From Ignavibacteriales bacterium (GTDB lineage: Bacteria > Bacteroidota > Ignavibacteria > Ignavibacteriales > SURF-24): a stretch of DNA of 64,000 bases. Made by a program: the position numbers and the translations under genes. The number at the start of each line of letters is the position of its first letter. Position 1 is the first letter of the stretch. Shown one piece after another: positions 1-9,834 of the stretch. Below the pieces are notes generated by a model, which worked only from the letters and a program-made list of their open reading frames with translations, made no database searches and was not told the origin of the DNA. The stretch is taken from the NCBI GenBank assembly GCA_026390815.1, contig JAPLFH010000007.1:62001-126000 (forward strand), given 5' to 3'.

Positions 1-1
1 G

Positions 2-1387
2 CCTATTGCTAACCAAATAAAGGTACCTGTTAAATTAGTGCCGGACGATTTGGATATAAATGGTACTGGCAGCGGAAGTAACGATCTTATCTATAATGCA
101 GATGTAAACTATCGTTTAGATACAGCCGAATTTAAAAGTGGTTCATTGTATTTGGCACTTACGAATAATTCAATTACTACTCTTACTTACGAATTGAAGG
201 TTCCCGGTTTTAAAAGAAAAAGTGATAGATCAATTCTTAAAATGCAGGGTAACCTTAATCCAGGTGACAAAAAATTAATTGAAGTTCTTCTAAGTGAATA
301 TATTTATGCGCAAATGAAAAAGGGGGGGTTTTCCAATACGGATTCTACACAAAAATCTGATGGAATTCTTATCCGGGGTAAAGCCTCTTCGACCGGAGGT
401 GGGAATGTTGATTTTAAAACTCAGGTAACCAACAGCGAAATTACATTGAGCCATTTAGTTGGTAAGCTAAAAAAAATCGATCTGGGTTTTCAGAAACAAG
501 AATTTAATGACGTATTTGGAAAACAAACACAGGACTTTAATTCTAAAATTAAATTTAAAGGAACACGAATTGGATTCGAAGCCAAGTCTATTGGATCTTT
601 AAGGAACCTGAAAATTCTTATCAGCTCTCTTAGAATTGCCGGGTATAATAAGTTGCCTAATGGATCGTACGGAGCACCTTACTATTTAAAAATCCTTTCC
701 AATGAATTCTATTCTGATTCTTTAGTTGCCGGCACAACAATGAAAAGATTTTTTGATGAAAACAATACTAACCTTTTAGAATTTCTACAAAAATTTCCGG
801 AGCTAATTACTGTTGAAAACAAATTTTTAATTGATAATGAAAATCCCAATGTTGGTGGATCAATCTCTGATCAGGATTCGATCAAAATTATTTTGGATAT
901 TTCTGCTCCAATAATAATATCAGTTTCTGATGCTGGTTTTACAGATACAACGACGGTTGACATTTCCAATAATGATCGCGAAGATATTATTAAAAGCAAT
1001 GAAGCAAAATTGACTGTTGAGATGGAAAATCATATTGCGTTAGGTGTAATTGCTAAATGTACTTTCGCTGATAAAAATTACAAACCATTATTCTCTATAA
1101 GGAATGAAGCAGCCAGCGGCGAAATATTTGAAATACCACCATCGGCAGTTGATAATAATGGAGTATCTTCCCAGCCATCAATTTCTAAGATAACCTGCGT
1201 TTTGAACGATGTTGAATTTCAAAAATTAAAAGATGCGGAATATATAATTTTTAATGTTAAACTGCGCTCTACCGGAAGCACGAGCACTGCATTTGGACCT
1301 TTTGTTCAGGTAAGGGCAAAGGATTTTATAAAGTTCAAAGTATATGGCGGTGTAAACTACAACTTAGATCCTGAAAATTTGAAGTAG
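2..1387 (+). CDS. Unrecognised envelope-type protein, 5' end cut by window edge
   Basis: I do not recognise this protein. The frame is open from the left edge of the window, so the GTG at base 38 need not be the start and the N-terminus is probably missing; about 461 residues are visible. It is rich in Asn, Ser, Thr and Asp with alternating hydrophobic residues, which suggests beta structure, and no membrane segment is seen in the visible part. It ends 9 bases before an outer-membrane barrel gene on the same strand, so the two are probably co-transcribed and this product is probably exported or surface-associated. That role is inferred from context only. Confidence 0.6.
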   Translation, partial: PIANQIKVPVKLVPDDLDINGTGSGSNDLIYNADVNYRLDTAEFKSGSLYLALTNNSITTLTYELKVPGFKRKSDRSILKMQGNLNPGDKKLIEVLLSEYIYAQMKKGGFSNTDSTQKSDGILIRGKASSTGGGNVDFKTQVTNSEITLSHLVGKLKKIDLGFQKQEFNDVFGKQTQDFNSKIKFKGTRIGFEAKSIGSLRNLKILISSLRIAGYNKLPNGSYGAPYYLKILSNEFYSDSLVAGTTMKRFFDENNTNLLEFLQKFPELITVENKFLIDNENPNVGGSISDQDSIKIILDISAPIIISVSDAGFTDTTTVDISNNDREDIIKSNEAKLTVEMENHIALGVIAKCTFADKNYKPLFSIRNEAASGEIFEIPPSAVDNNGVSSQPSISKITCVLNDVEFQKLKDAEYIIFNVKLRSTGSTSTAFGPFVQVRAKDFIKFKVYGGVNYNLDPENLK

Positions 1388-1396
1388 GAAAACACC

Positions 1397-2839
1397 ATGA
1401 AAAAAATATTTATAATAATCGCCTTATTCAATTTTTGTGTTATGGATTTATATGCGCAGATGGGATCGGTTGGAACATCAGACGCTCGATCTGTAGGAAT
1501 GGGGAAAACATCTACGTCAACTTCGCGCGGAGTTTTTTCTATTGGCTACAATCCGGCTAATCTTTTGTTTGATGAAGATAATCATTTTGAATTTGCTACC
1601 GTTATTCCTTTCCCAAATTTAAATATGAGATTTGGAACTAACTTTATTACAATAAAAGATTACAATTATTTCTTTGGTGGAGTTAAGGACGAATCGGGTA
1701 AAACTGTTGGAAGATATCTTTCGGAGTCTGACAAGAATAATTTAAAAACAATATTTAGTGGCGGAGGATTTTTTGTTGCAGATTTTTCAACTTCCATTTT
1801 TACGGCTACACTAAAAATAAATGATGAAGTTGGAGCATTTGGGTTTGGGATAAATGATATCATTGCGTTTAAAGCAACTTTCCCGGGACAATTAATTAAT
1901 TTAGCTTTAGAAGGAAATCCAATCGGTTCAGTTTATAATTTTAATGATGCAAATGCAAAAGGCTGGTGGTTAAGGGATTATTCTTTAACTTATTCCCGTG
2001 CTTTACCGGAAATTTCTACAAAGTATTTTAAAAAACTTTCGGCGGGAATTTCTTTCAAATACATCCAGGGATTTGCTTATGCAGGAATTGATAAAATTGA
2101 AACATCACTTTCAACTGGAGCGCACAATGAAATAACAGCTAAAGGCAATGTACTTGCTCATTCTTCTTTCTCAGATGATTTTCAAGTTAAATATGATTTT
2201 GATTCAACCGGTACAAAGCAAGATGCGTCAGTTGGTCCTTTCCCTTCACCAGCCGGAACAGGTTTAGGAATTGACTTTGGCATTTCTGCACAACTTGATG
2301 ATGTTTGGACTTTCGGTTTAGCTTTAACTGATATTGGAAGTATTAACTGGAATAAAAATGTAGCAATGTATTCTTCAAATACAGTTATGATTTTAAGAGA
2401 TATTACAAACAAAGAAGAAGTTGATTCACTAAAAGATGTATTTACTGGTAAAGGTAAATTTGTAAATGAAGTTTCTACTCCGTTACCAACAGCCCTTAGG
2501 ATTGGCGCTTCTTTTCAATTAGATAAATATGTCAGCGGCTCATTCCCCGGCTCTTTGCTGCTTGCATTGGATTATAACCAGGGATTTAATGATCAACCCA
2601 GGAATAGCAAAAATCCCAGGTTATCACTTGGCGCAGAGTGGAAGCCGATGAATTGGATTCCATACATCAGAACTGGTTTTTCATTTGGTGGTGCAGATGG
2701 TTTTGGTTGGGCGTTTGGATTCGGTTTTAATGCTGGAATATTGGAGTTTAATTTTGCTTCACCTGATTTTCATTATTTGTTTATGGCAAATCAGGCTAAG
2801 AGAATTTCACTTGCTATTGGATCGCGGTGGAAGTTTTAA
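1397..2839 (+). CDS. Outer-membrane beta-barrel protein (DUF5723/PorV-like)
   Basis: 480-residue protein with a signal peptide of about 20 residues ending LYAQ. The mature start (GSVGTSDARSVGMGKT followed by GYNPANL) resembles the N-terminus of FadL/PorV-type barrels and DUF5723 proteins of Bacteroidota and Ignavibacteria. The rest alternates Gly/aromatic strands, and the C-terminus ends in an aromatic residue (SRWKF), as expected for Bam-dependent outer-membrane insertion. It follows the preceding gene by 9 bases with GGAAAACACC before the ATG. Family assignment is tentative and the cargo or function is unknown; the outer-membrane location is the firmer part of the call. Confidence 0.7.
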   Translation: MKKIFIIIALFNFCVMDLYAQMGSVGTSDARSVGMGKTSTSTSRGVFSIGYNPANLLFDEDNHFEFATVIPFPNLNMRFGTNFITIKDYNYFFGGVKDESGKTVGRYLSESDKNNLKTIFSGGGFFVADFSTSIFTATLKINDEVGAFGFGINDIIAFKATFPGQLINLALEGNPIGSVYNFNDANAKGWWLRDYSLTYSRALPEISTKYFKKLSAGISFKYIQGFAYAGIDKIETSLSTGAHNEITAKGNVLAHSSFSDDFQVKYDFDSTGTKQDASVGPFPSPAGTGLGIDFGISAQLDDVWTFGLALTDIGSINWNKNVAMYSSNTVMILRDITNKEEVDSLKDVFTGKGKFVNEVSTPLPTALRIGASFQLDKYVSGSFPGSLLLALDYNQGFNDQPRNSKNPRLSLGAEWKPMNWIPYIRTGFSFGGADGFGWAFGFGFNAGILEFNFASPDFHYLFMANQAKRISLAIGSRWKF

Positions 2840-2932
2840 GTTTTTTTGTGAATCAAGAAAATAAATTTGGAATGACGGGTTCACGAAAAATTTAGTAAAT
2901 AAGTATTTAGTATTTGATTCTTAAAAGTTTAT

Positions 2933-4015
2933 TTACTTCTGTGCTTTTATCAAATTTATAATTGCAAAAACAATAAAGACAATGTTTGCAAACCAAGCCG
3001 TTAGCAATGGATCGAGAACACCATTTTTTCCAAATGCCTGGCTGATTTTCATAAATCCAAGATAGATAAAAGTAAAAAGCAAACTTATACCAAATTGAAG
3101 AGCCAATCCTCCCCGGCGTTTACTTGCCGCCAACGGGAGCCCAATAAATACAACAATAAAACTCGCAATGGAAAAAGCATACCGGGAATGATATTCAATC
3201 AAAGTCCGGGTTGGGTCATTACCGGTTCTTGCCTGGTTTTCATAATATTTTTTCAGATCAGGAATGGACATCTCTTCCGGTTTTTCCTGTTTAGTTTTTA
3301 TATCCATTGGTTTAAAATTTAACTCTTTTAAAATTTGATGAGTAAACTTTTCTACTGATTCATGGTTACCATTAAAAATTCTTTTAGTACCGTTAAATGC
3401 TTCCCATTGTTGCTTAAGCGAATCATATTTCATTCTTCCAACATCAATCCGGGAGGTCATTTCTGCCGGAATATTTTTGTTAAACTCCTGAATGCTTACT
3501 CTGTTTGCTTGTTGGTTCTGAACATCATAATAGGATATCCAAACAATTCTTGTATTGCTATCCTGAAAAAAAATATTACTTCCGGGAGGTGGTATATCTT
3601 TTTTCATGTAAGTTATTTCTATGTTAACTTTTCCTTTGTTAGCAAGAGGAACAACATAACCACCAAAGTAAACTGAAAAAATACTTATTACTAAAGATGT
3701 TGCAAGATACGGCAACATAATTCTGTAAATGCTTGTTCCGGCAGAGCGGATTGCGGTTAATTCGTTTTGGTTCGCCATCTTTCCAGTTGTAAATAAACAA
3801 GCAAGGAATACCGCCACCGGAGTCATTAATCTTAGAATCTCTGGAATAAAATAAAGGTAATATTCAAAAATAATTTGATAGGGAACAGATTGATCAATAA
3901 AATCATCAAGATTTTCCATCATATCTATTACTACAAAAATAATTGCAAAGGCAATTAATCCGAATACAATAGTTTGCAGGAATTGTTTTATAAAATATCG
4001 ATCAATTATTTTCAT
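2933..4015 (-). CDS. LptF/LptG (YjgP/YjgQ) family permease, second of pair
   Basis: 360-residue inner-membrane protein of the lipopolysaccharide-export permease family. It has three N-terminal membrane segments (about residues 10-35, 50-80, 95-120), a periplasmic middle domain of about 150 residues, and three C-terminal membrane segments from about residue 275. It begins MKIIDRYFIKQFLQTIVFG, typical of the family. It overlaps the upstream permease gene by 14 bases, so the two are translationally coupled. The pair is expected to form the LptFG part of the LptB2FG transporter, which moves LPS from the inner membrane to the periplasmic bridge. Which one is F and which is G cannot be fixed by eye. 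Confidence 0.88.
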   Translation of the reverse strand: MKIIDRYFIKQFLQTIVFGLIAFAIIFVVIDMMENLDDFIDQSVPYQIIFEYYLYFIPEILRLMTPVAVFLACLFTTGKMANQNELTAIRSAGTSIYRIMLPYLATSLVISIFSVYFGGYVVPLANKGKVNIEITYMKKDIPPPGSNIFFQDSNTRIVWISYYDVQNQQANRVSIQEFNKNIPAEMTSRIDVGRMKYDSLKQQWEAFNGTKRIFNGNHESVEKFTHQILKELNFKPMDIKTKQEKPEEMSIPDLKKYYENQARTGNDPTRTLIEYHSRYAFSIASFIVVFIGLPLAASKRRGGLALQFGISLLFTFIYLGFMKISQAFGKNGVLDPLLTAWFANIVFIVFAIINLIKAQK

Positions 4016-5372
4016 TTACTTCTTGAGATGATCTCCAATTTTTAGGAATAAGTTTTTGCAAGAATGAAAAATCCAAAGTAATTGTTTCCCTTGCCGATTT
4101 TACTGTTATTATAATTCCGAAAATTCCTAAAACAATATTTGCGCTCCACATACCCAAAAATGGTGAAAGCAAACCACGGTCAGAAAGTTTTTCGCCTCCA
4201 ATTAAAAAAGCCCAGTAGATTAAAAAGAATACTATACTTATTCCTGCTGCTACACCTATTCCTCCTTTCCTGGTCATCATACCAAGCGGCGCTCCAATAA
4301 GAATAAAAACAATACACGCTGCAGGAAGCGAATATTTTTTGTGAATTTCAACTTCATATTTATTTATATCTTCTTTGTTACTTTTAAGATATTCTACATC
4401 AGAAAGTATTACATTTTTTGCTGAGTTAATCCTATCCTTAACTCTTAATAAAACAAATTCATCTGAACTGGAAGCTGTAGTAGTAGGCACTGTTAAGTTC
4501 GCTTTCAAAGTAAAAAAATCTGCAGCATCATTTCTTAGTCTTGTTAGAAAAGTATTTCTGATCTTCTTCAAACTATCAACAATAACCATCATATCGCCTG
4601 CACTTAATTCTCTATCTCCACGCTGCCCACCGGGTGTGGATTGCTGGAAGGTAAATTGTTCAGCATCCATAAGAATTCTGTGTTTTGAAAAAATTAATTT
4701 TCTATAAGCTGCATTATCACTAACACCTTGTTGATGGATTTCACCATCGCTTAAATCCATAATTAATTTTCTTTGATCACCTGAAAAATAAATTTTTCCC
4801 TTCTTTGCAGTAATCACATTCATCCTGGATGGATCGTTATAATCATAAATTATTACATCTTCTAATTCATTACTATTTTCCTGAATCTTTTTTACCAGAA
4901 TTGCATAGTTTGAAACTTCCTGTGAAAAAAGTCCTGGTACTAAAGATAGTGTTGGTTTTTTGTTAGAGATATCCTGCATAAGAATTCTTGCAGCATGATT
5001 TGCATCTGGATAAATATTATTATTGAACTCGATTAGCAATAAACCGATTATAGCGCTTACAATTAAAGAAGGGAACATCATTTTGTAAATGCTTATTCCA
5101 GATGCTTTCATTATTGCAACTTCATTATTGTTAGACATGTTTCCATATGCCATTAGTGTTGCAACAAGAACAGACATTGGGATAACGAGTACTACCATCC
5201 AGGCAAGATTATATGCAATCAGTTTGGTTATTATCCAAAAACCTAATCCTTTTCCTACAAGTCTATCAGCAAACTTTGTTAAGAAATTAAAAAGTAACAT
5301 AAAAATTAATGTAACCAGCGAAAACAAAAATGGACCAATATGATTTTTAAGTATGTAGCGGAAAAGGATCAT
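4002..5372 (-). CDS. LptF/LptG (YjgP/YjgQ) family permease, first of pair
   Basis: 456-residue inner-membrane permease of the LptF/LptG family and first gene of a two-gene minus-strand operon. Membrane segments lie at about residues 12-35, 55-85 and 98-122, followed by a long periplasmic jellyroll region (about 125-345) and three C-terminal segments with the family-typical LPAACIVFILIGAPLG stretch. It is about 100 residues longer than its partner, the extra length being in the periplasmic domain. With the overlapping downstream gene it should form the LptFG heterodimer that extracts LPS for transport to the outer membrane. No lptB lies nearby. Confidence 0.87.
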   Translation of the reverse strand: MILFRYILKNHIGPFLFSLVTLIFMLLFNFLTKFADRLVGKGLGFWIITKLIAYNLAWMVVLVIPMSVLVATLMAYGNMSNNNEVAIMKASGISIYKMMFPSLIVSAIIGLLLIEFNNNIYPDANHAARILMQDISNKKPTLSLVPGLFSQEVSNYAILVKKIQENSNELEDVIIYDYNDPSRMNVITAKKGKIYFSGDQRKLIMDLSDGEIHQQGVSDNAAYRKLIFSKHRILMDAEQFTFQQSTPGGQRGDRELSAGDMMVIVDSLKKIRNTFLTRLRNDAADFFTLKANLTVPTTTASSSDEFVLLRVKDRINSAKNVILSDVEYLKSNKEDINKYEVEIHKKYSLPAACIVFILIGAPLGMMTRKGGIGVAAGISIVFFLIYWAFLIGGEKLSDRGLLSPFLGMWSANIVLGIFGIIITVKSARETITLDFSFLQKLIPKNWRSSQEVNENN

Positions 5373-5716
5373 TTATTTTAATTATTTACTTTATAACTAA
5401 TTGGAAAAACAGTAAAGCCTTCTTGTCTTAATTCTTATATCTTATTAGATTTGTATCAAATTTTACAGAATCTTTTCTAAATGCTGGTTTCTTAAATAAT
5501 GATCTGCTTAAGAAATAACAAGATAAAATTAACTGTAATAAAGATAAATATTTCTTGCTGAGGTTGAAAGGAAGAAAATTTATTTATCAATGGTTAAATT
5601 GTAAACAGATAAGAAATAAAACCGTAAAAATTTACTAAGAAACTAAATATAAATTTTGTAAATTCATTAAGTAAAATTTTCAATAAAATCAATATTGATT
5701 ACTGAAGAGGAATAAA
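5373..5716. other. Divergent intergenic region
   Basis: 344 bases of very AT-rich DNA between the divergent lptFG operon and the M20 peptidase gene. It must hold promoters in both directions, but I found no convincing pair of -35/-10 boxes, no terminator hairpin, no RNA gene and no reading frame with coding character. A GAAGAGGAA ribosome-binding site sits just before the GTG start at 5717. Confidence 0.5.
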
Positions 5717-7081
5717 GTGGAAAAAGTAAAGAATTACATTCTGGCTAATTATGATAGTTATGTTGAAGAATTAAAAGATTTTTTAAAAATCCCGAGCATA
5801 AGCACAATGCCAGAAAACAGAAACGATGTTGCTAAAGCCGCTGAGTTTGTGGCTGGTAAATTAAAAACTGCCGGATTAAGCCAGGTAGAAATCTATAAAA
5901 CGGAAAATCATCCTATTGTTTATGGGGAGTGGTTAGGTGCGCCAGGAAAACCCACGTTATTAGTTTATGGTCATTACGATGTTCAACCGGTTGATCCTAT
6001 TGAACTTTGGACAAATCCTCCATTTGAACCAATTATTAAAGATGGAAAAATTTGGGCACGTGGTGCTACAGATGATAAAGGTCAGATGTTCGTTCATATT
6101 AAAAGTGTAGAAGCATTTTTCAAAACATATGGAAGCCTTCCGATTAATATTAAATTTCTAATTGAAGGTGAAGAAGAAATAGGAAGTGAGAGCTTGGGAT
6201 CATTCCTTGAACAGAATAAAGATTTGTTAAAATGCGATGCAGTTTTAGTTTCAGACACTTCTATGTATGCTCCTGGTGTCCCTTCATTAACTTATGGTTT
6301 ACGCGGTTTAGCTTATTTAGAAATTGAAATAACCGGACCGAATAAAGATCTTCATTCTGGTAGCTTTGGTGGTGCTGTTTCAAACCCAATTAATGTATTA
6401 ACCGAGATAATTGCAAAACTTCATGATAAAAATGGGAAAGTAACAATACCAAATTTTTATAAAAACGTTATTAAAATTACAAAGAAGGAAAAAGATAATT
6501 TTGGGAAACTTAAATTTTCCGATAAGAAATATGCTAAAGAATTAGGAGTTGCAGAATTATCTGGCGAAAAAGGATTTTCAACCTTGGAAAGATTGTGGAC
6601 AAGACCAACATTAGATTGCAATGGAATTTGGGGAGGATTTATTGGTGCAGGAGCTAAAACTGTAATTCCATCTAAAGCCACTGCAAAAATTAGTATGCGC
6701 TTAGTCCCTAACCAAGATCCGAATAAAATCGCCAATCTATTTACAAAGTATATTAAATCAATCACACCAAAAAGTGTTAAAGTTAATGTTAGAAATCTAC
6801 ATGGTGGATATCCTGTTTTAGTACCGCTTGAAGATAAAATAGTTTCTAAAGCAGCAATTGCTATGGAAAAAGCCTTTGGAAAGAAAACCATTTTTATGCG
6901 TGAAGGCGGCTCTATACCAATTGTAGTGGAATTTGTAAAAAGCCTTAAGATCCCTGCAATCTTAATGGGCTTAGGTCTGGATAGTGAAAATGCACATTCT
7001 CCTGATGAGCATATGGATTTATCTCATTTTAAATATGGGTTGCTCTGTTCAGCATATTTCATTGATGAGTTATCGAGCTAA
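5717..7081 (+). CDS. M20 family metallopeptidase (dipeptidase)
   Basis: 454-residue cytosolic zinc peptidase of the M20 family (dipeptidase/CNDP-like branch). Visible signatures are YGHYDVQP with metal ligands His86 and Asp88, GATDDKGQ with bridging Asp119, and EGEEEIGS around 150-157 holding the catalytic Glu and a further metal ligand. An insertion dimerisation domain follows (about 200-350), containing LHSGSFGG. The C-terminal SENAHSPDEH carries the last His ligand. Length fits the dipeptidase branch. The GTG start is preceded by GAAGAGGAA. Expected to hydrolyse di- or small peptides; substrate cannot be read from sequence. No signal peptide. It stands alone, 60-70 bases before a lipoprotein gene. 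Confidence 0.9.
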   Translation: MEKVKNYILANYDSYVEELKDFLKIPSISTMPENRNDVAKAAEFVAGKLKTAGLSQVEIYKTENHPIVYGEWLGAPGKPTLLVYGHYDVQPVDPIELWTNPPFEPIIKDGKIWARGATDDKGQMFVHIKSVEAFFKTYGSLPINIKFLIEGEEEIGSESLGSFLEQNKDLLKCDAVLVSDTSMYAPGVPSLTYGLRGLAYLEIEITGPNKDLHSGSFGGAVSNPINVLTEIIAKLHDKNGKVTIPNFYKNVIKITKKEKDNFGKLKFSDKKYAKELGVAELSGEKGFSTLERLWTRPTLDCNGIWGGFIGAGAKTVIPSKATAKISMRLVPNQDPNKIANLFTKYIKSITPKSVKVNVRNLHGGYPVLVPLEDKIVSKAAIAMEKAFGKKTIFMREGGSIPIVVEFVKSLKIPAILMGLGLDSENAHSPDEHMDLSHFKYGLLCSAYFIDELSS

Positions 7082-7147
7082 TAAATATTAAACAACTTAC
7101 AATAGTATTGGGATTAGTAAACTGGTAGGATGGAGGGGTAATTGTTT

Positions 7148-7996
7148 ATGAAAAATAATCTTCCTTTTTATATTATTTTAATTTTTACTTCTATTATTTT
7201 GATATCCTGTGGCAAAGAAGAAGATAAAAATTTGCAAGGTGAAGACCCTGCTTTTTCTGAACAGAAAGATCAAAGCATTCAGTCGTATAATATTGATGTG
7301 CAAAAGGAACAAACACAAAATAGAAATCCTTGCGATACGATTGCATTGAAAGAGTATATTCTAAATAATTATCCTGCAGGTTCCTATTTGTTGGAGTTTG
7401 ATAGAACACTCACATACAACATTCCCAAATCAGCGGTTATTTATTACAAATCCGATGCAAGTTATGTATTTGCAGTAATTGCAAAATCGAAATCTGGGGA
7501 AAGATTAATTGAACGCAAAAATATAAGAGGATTTGAATCAAGTTTTATAAATCTTGATAGTACCAAATTAGGAACGGCATTCTTTTTCTTAACACTATTT
7601 ACCTGTAATAATGATGGATTTTCAAAAATTTGGGAAAGAGAAATTCCTATACATGGCGGATTCAACAAAATTTCTATGAAAACCTGGAAGGCAAAGGGAA
7701 CACCATATATAGAAACAAACTATGAAGATGGGATAATTGTAGGTCATCGTAATTATAATTTTTTTATGCTGCATGGAATAAAATCTTACCCGCATCTTTT
7801 GGAAACTTATGAAGGACTGGCAAGAAAAAGAACTATGGCGAACGTAAATGATGATATTTATCCTGATTATTATGAATATCATTTTTACAATCTTGCAGAT
7901 AGAATCAGATCTGCGGATTCTGTTGCTTTCATATGGAAAGTAAAAGATAGTTTGTATGTAAACACTAAAAATCCACGGCAAACTAGACCGTACTGA
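7148..7996 (+). CDS. Putative lipoprotein of unknown function
   Basis: I do not recognise the family. The protein is about 282 residues with a lipoprotein signal peptide: hydrophobic stretch, then lipobox LISC with Cys21, then a charged linker. The ATG at 7148 is chosen over the in-frame TTG at 7142 because GGAGGGG at 7132-7138 is 9 bases from the ATG but only 3 from the TTG. The mature part is rich in aromatic and Lys residues without obvious repeats or catalytic motifs. Expected to be a membrane-anchored periplasmic or surface protein. Neighbours give no functional hint. Confidence 0.72.
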   Translation: MKNNLPFYIILIFTSIILISCGKEEDKNLQGEDPAFSEQKDQSIQSYNIDVQKEQTQNRNPCDTIALKEYILNNYPAGSYLLEFDRTLTYNIPKSAVIYYKSDASYVFAVIAKSKSGERLIERKNIRGFESSFINLDSTKLGTAFFFLTLFTCNNDGFSKIWEREIPIHGGFNKISMKTWKAKGTPYIETNYEDGIIVGHRNYNFFMLHGIKSYPHLLETYEGLARKRTMANVNDDIYPDYYEYHFYNLADRIRSADSVAFIWKVKDSLYVNTKNPRQTRPY

Positions 7997-8137
7997 TAAT
8001 ATAAAATTTCATTATCTTTAGAACGCATTTTATATTTTTCAAACACACCTTAGGGCAAAAAATTACTCCCAGGGTTTTTAAAATTATTTCTTTCTATTTG
8101 GTTTTTTAATTTTAAGTTAGAGTTATTAGGAGATTTA

Positions 8138-9235
8138 ATGTCGGAACTGGAATTGAATGTTGCATCTAGACTAGATGTTTATTTGTCGCTATACAATAAT
8201 ATGCAAGTTGATAATCAAAATAATACCGTTAAAGTTTATGATAATTTGCTTGAAGAATATCAAACACTTCGTAATGGTGTTGGTTTAAGGGATATTTCTA
8301 CCAATTGTATTCTTGAATTTGCGGGCGGTGAGAGTTTAGATTTTCTAAATAGAATAACTACTAATTTATTAAGGGATCTTCAACCAAATAACTTTCGTGT
8401 AACTTTATTTACAAATGAAAAAGGAAGAATTATTGAACGCGGAGATGTAATTAGATGCAATGGATCTATTTTACTATTAAGCAGCGCTCATTGTAAAAAT
8501 AAACTTTTCAGTTGGGTGAACAAGTATATTATAATGGAAGATATTAAAGTAGTTAATGCAACTGGTAATTATAATATATATGAATTAATCGGACCTCAGG
8601 CAGAATCTTTTGCTACACTTATTTTTGATAATGATGTGGATAAATTGTCACTTAATCAGGTAAAAAGTTGTAATGTTGATGGAAATGAATATTTAGTACT
8701 TAAAAAGAAAGAATTTGGATTGGATAAGTTCGTCATACTTCATAAATCAAAACCTGATGGCAAATTTGTAAAACATTTATTTGAACAAAAAAGTGTTTTT
8801 GATTTTAGATTAATTGGTGAAGATGCCTATGAAAAATTTCGAATTGAAATGGGAATTCCAATTGCACCAAATGAACTAAATGATGCCTACAATCCTCATG
8901 AAGCAGGATTAATAAACGAAGTGAGTTTTACAAAAGGATGTTTCATTGGTCAGGAAGTTATTGCACGTTTGGATACTTATGATAAAGTTCAGAAATCTCT
9001 TACTGGGGTAATAATAAATTGTCAGGAAATTCCTTTGGGTAGTTTGGTATTGTTGGAAGCTAAGAATGAAATTGGTAAGATTACTTCAATTACATATTCT
9101 CCTTTCCTTAAAAAATTTATTGGTTTGGCTTATGTAAGAAAAGAATTTAAGATTAATGGTACAATACTTATTGCTAAAGCTGATGATGGATTAGAATATC
9201 CAGTAACAATTTGCGATCTTCCTTTTAAAAGATGA
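8138..9235 (+). CDS. ygfZ: YgfZ/GcvT-like folate-binding protein
   Basis: 365-residue cytosolic protein of the YgfZ (IBA57) family, which resembles the aminomethyltransferase GcvT and uses folate to help assembly or repair of certain iron-sulfur enzymes. The N-terminal domain shows GcvT-like LRDIS, FLNRITTNLL and FTNEKGRIIERG. The YgfZ signature KGCFIGQEVIARL is present, with its conserved Cys at about residue 268. A C-terminal barrel domain follows. The stop overlaps the next start by 4 bases (ATGA), so it is coupled to the cobalamin adenosyltransferase gene. The nearby multiheme and Fe-S genes would be plausible beneficiaries, but that link is inference. Confidence 0.85.
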   Translation: MSELELNVASRLDVYLSLYNNMQVDNQNNTVKVYDNLLEEYQTLRNGVGLRDISTNCILEFAGGESLDFLNRITTNLLRDLQPNNFRVTLFTNEKGRIIERGDVIRCNGSILLLSSAHCKNKLFSWVNKYIIMEDIKVVNATGNYNIYELIGPQAESFATLIFDNDVDKLSLNQVKSCNVDGNEYLVLKKKEFGLDKFVILHKSKPDGKFVKHLFEQKSVFDFRLIGEDAYEKFRIEMGIPIAPNELNDAYNPHEAGLINEVSFTKGCFIGQEVIARLDTYDKVQKSLTGVIINCQEIPLGSLVLLEAKNEIGKITSITYSPFLKKFIGLAYVRKEFKINGTILIAKADDGLEYPVTICDLPFKR

Positions 9236-9780
9236 AAATATATACTAAGACTGGGGATAGAGGGGAGACAAGTTTAATTGGCGGAAAGCGGGTAACAAAA
9301 GATAATTTGCGAATTGATGCTTATGGAACGATTGATGAACTTAATTCCGCACTTGGCATTGCAATAATTGAAATAAAAAACGAAGCATTAATAAAACTCC
9401 TTCAAAAAATTCAGAATCAGTTATTTGTTGTTGGTTCTGATCTGGCAACACCAAAATCTGAAACATCTGAAAAACTAAACATTGCAAAAATTACAATAGA
9501 TTATTATGAAGGAATTGAGAAGGAGATAGATTTTTTTTCCACTCAGCTTCCGGAATTGAAAAATTTTATCCTACCAGGTGGTTCCAAAGGTGCTTCTTAT
9601 CTTCATCTGGTAAGAACAATCTGTCGTCGTGCAGAAAGAATAGTTGTGGCACTAAGTAAATCTGTTGATATTGGTGAGAATATAATCATATATTTAAACC
9701 GTCTTTCAGACTTGTTCTTTGTCTTAGCAAGATATGAAAATAAAGTTCTTAATATCCCTGATATTATTTGGAAGATGTAG
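9232..9780 (+). CDS. Cob(I)alamin adenosyltransferase, PduO type
   Basis: 182-residue cytosolic enzyme that transfers adenosyl from ATP to cob(I)alamin to make coenzyme B12. The N-terminus MKIYTKTGDRGETSLIGGKRV is the classical PduO-type ATP-binding motif, followed by RIDAYGTIDELNSALG and, in the last third, RTICRRAERIV and YLNRLSDLFFVLAR. Length matches the family (about 180-190). It overlaps ygfZ by 4 bases. No other B12 genes are in the window, so it probably serves salvage of imported corrinoids. It ends 54 bases before the tmRNA gene. Confidence 0.92.
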   Translation: MKIYTKTGDRGETSLIGGKRVTKDNLRIDAYGTIDELNSALGIAIIEIKNEALIKLLQKIQNQLFVVGSDLATPKSETSEKLNIAKITIDYYEGIEKEIDFFSTQLPELKNFILPGGSKGASYLHLVRTICRRAERIVVALSKSVDIGENIIIYLNRLSDLFFVLARYENKVLNIPDIIWKM

Positions 9781-9834
9781 AAAATTAAAAGCTACTTTTC
9801 CATTATCATTATTCCGAAATCTGAGTTAGATTCC

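Noticed and set aside
6457-6891. 144-residue antisense frame inside the M20 peptidase gene
   Set aside because: Shadow of a well-supported gene; no start signal and no recognisable protein.
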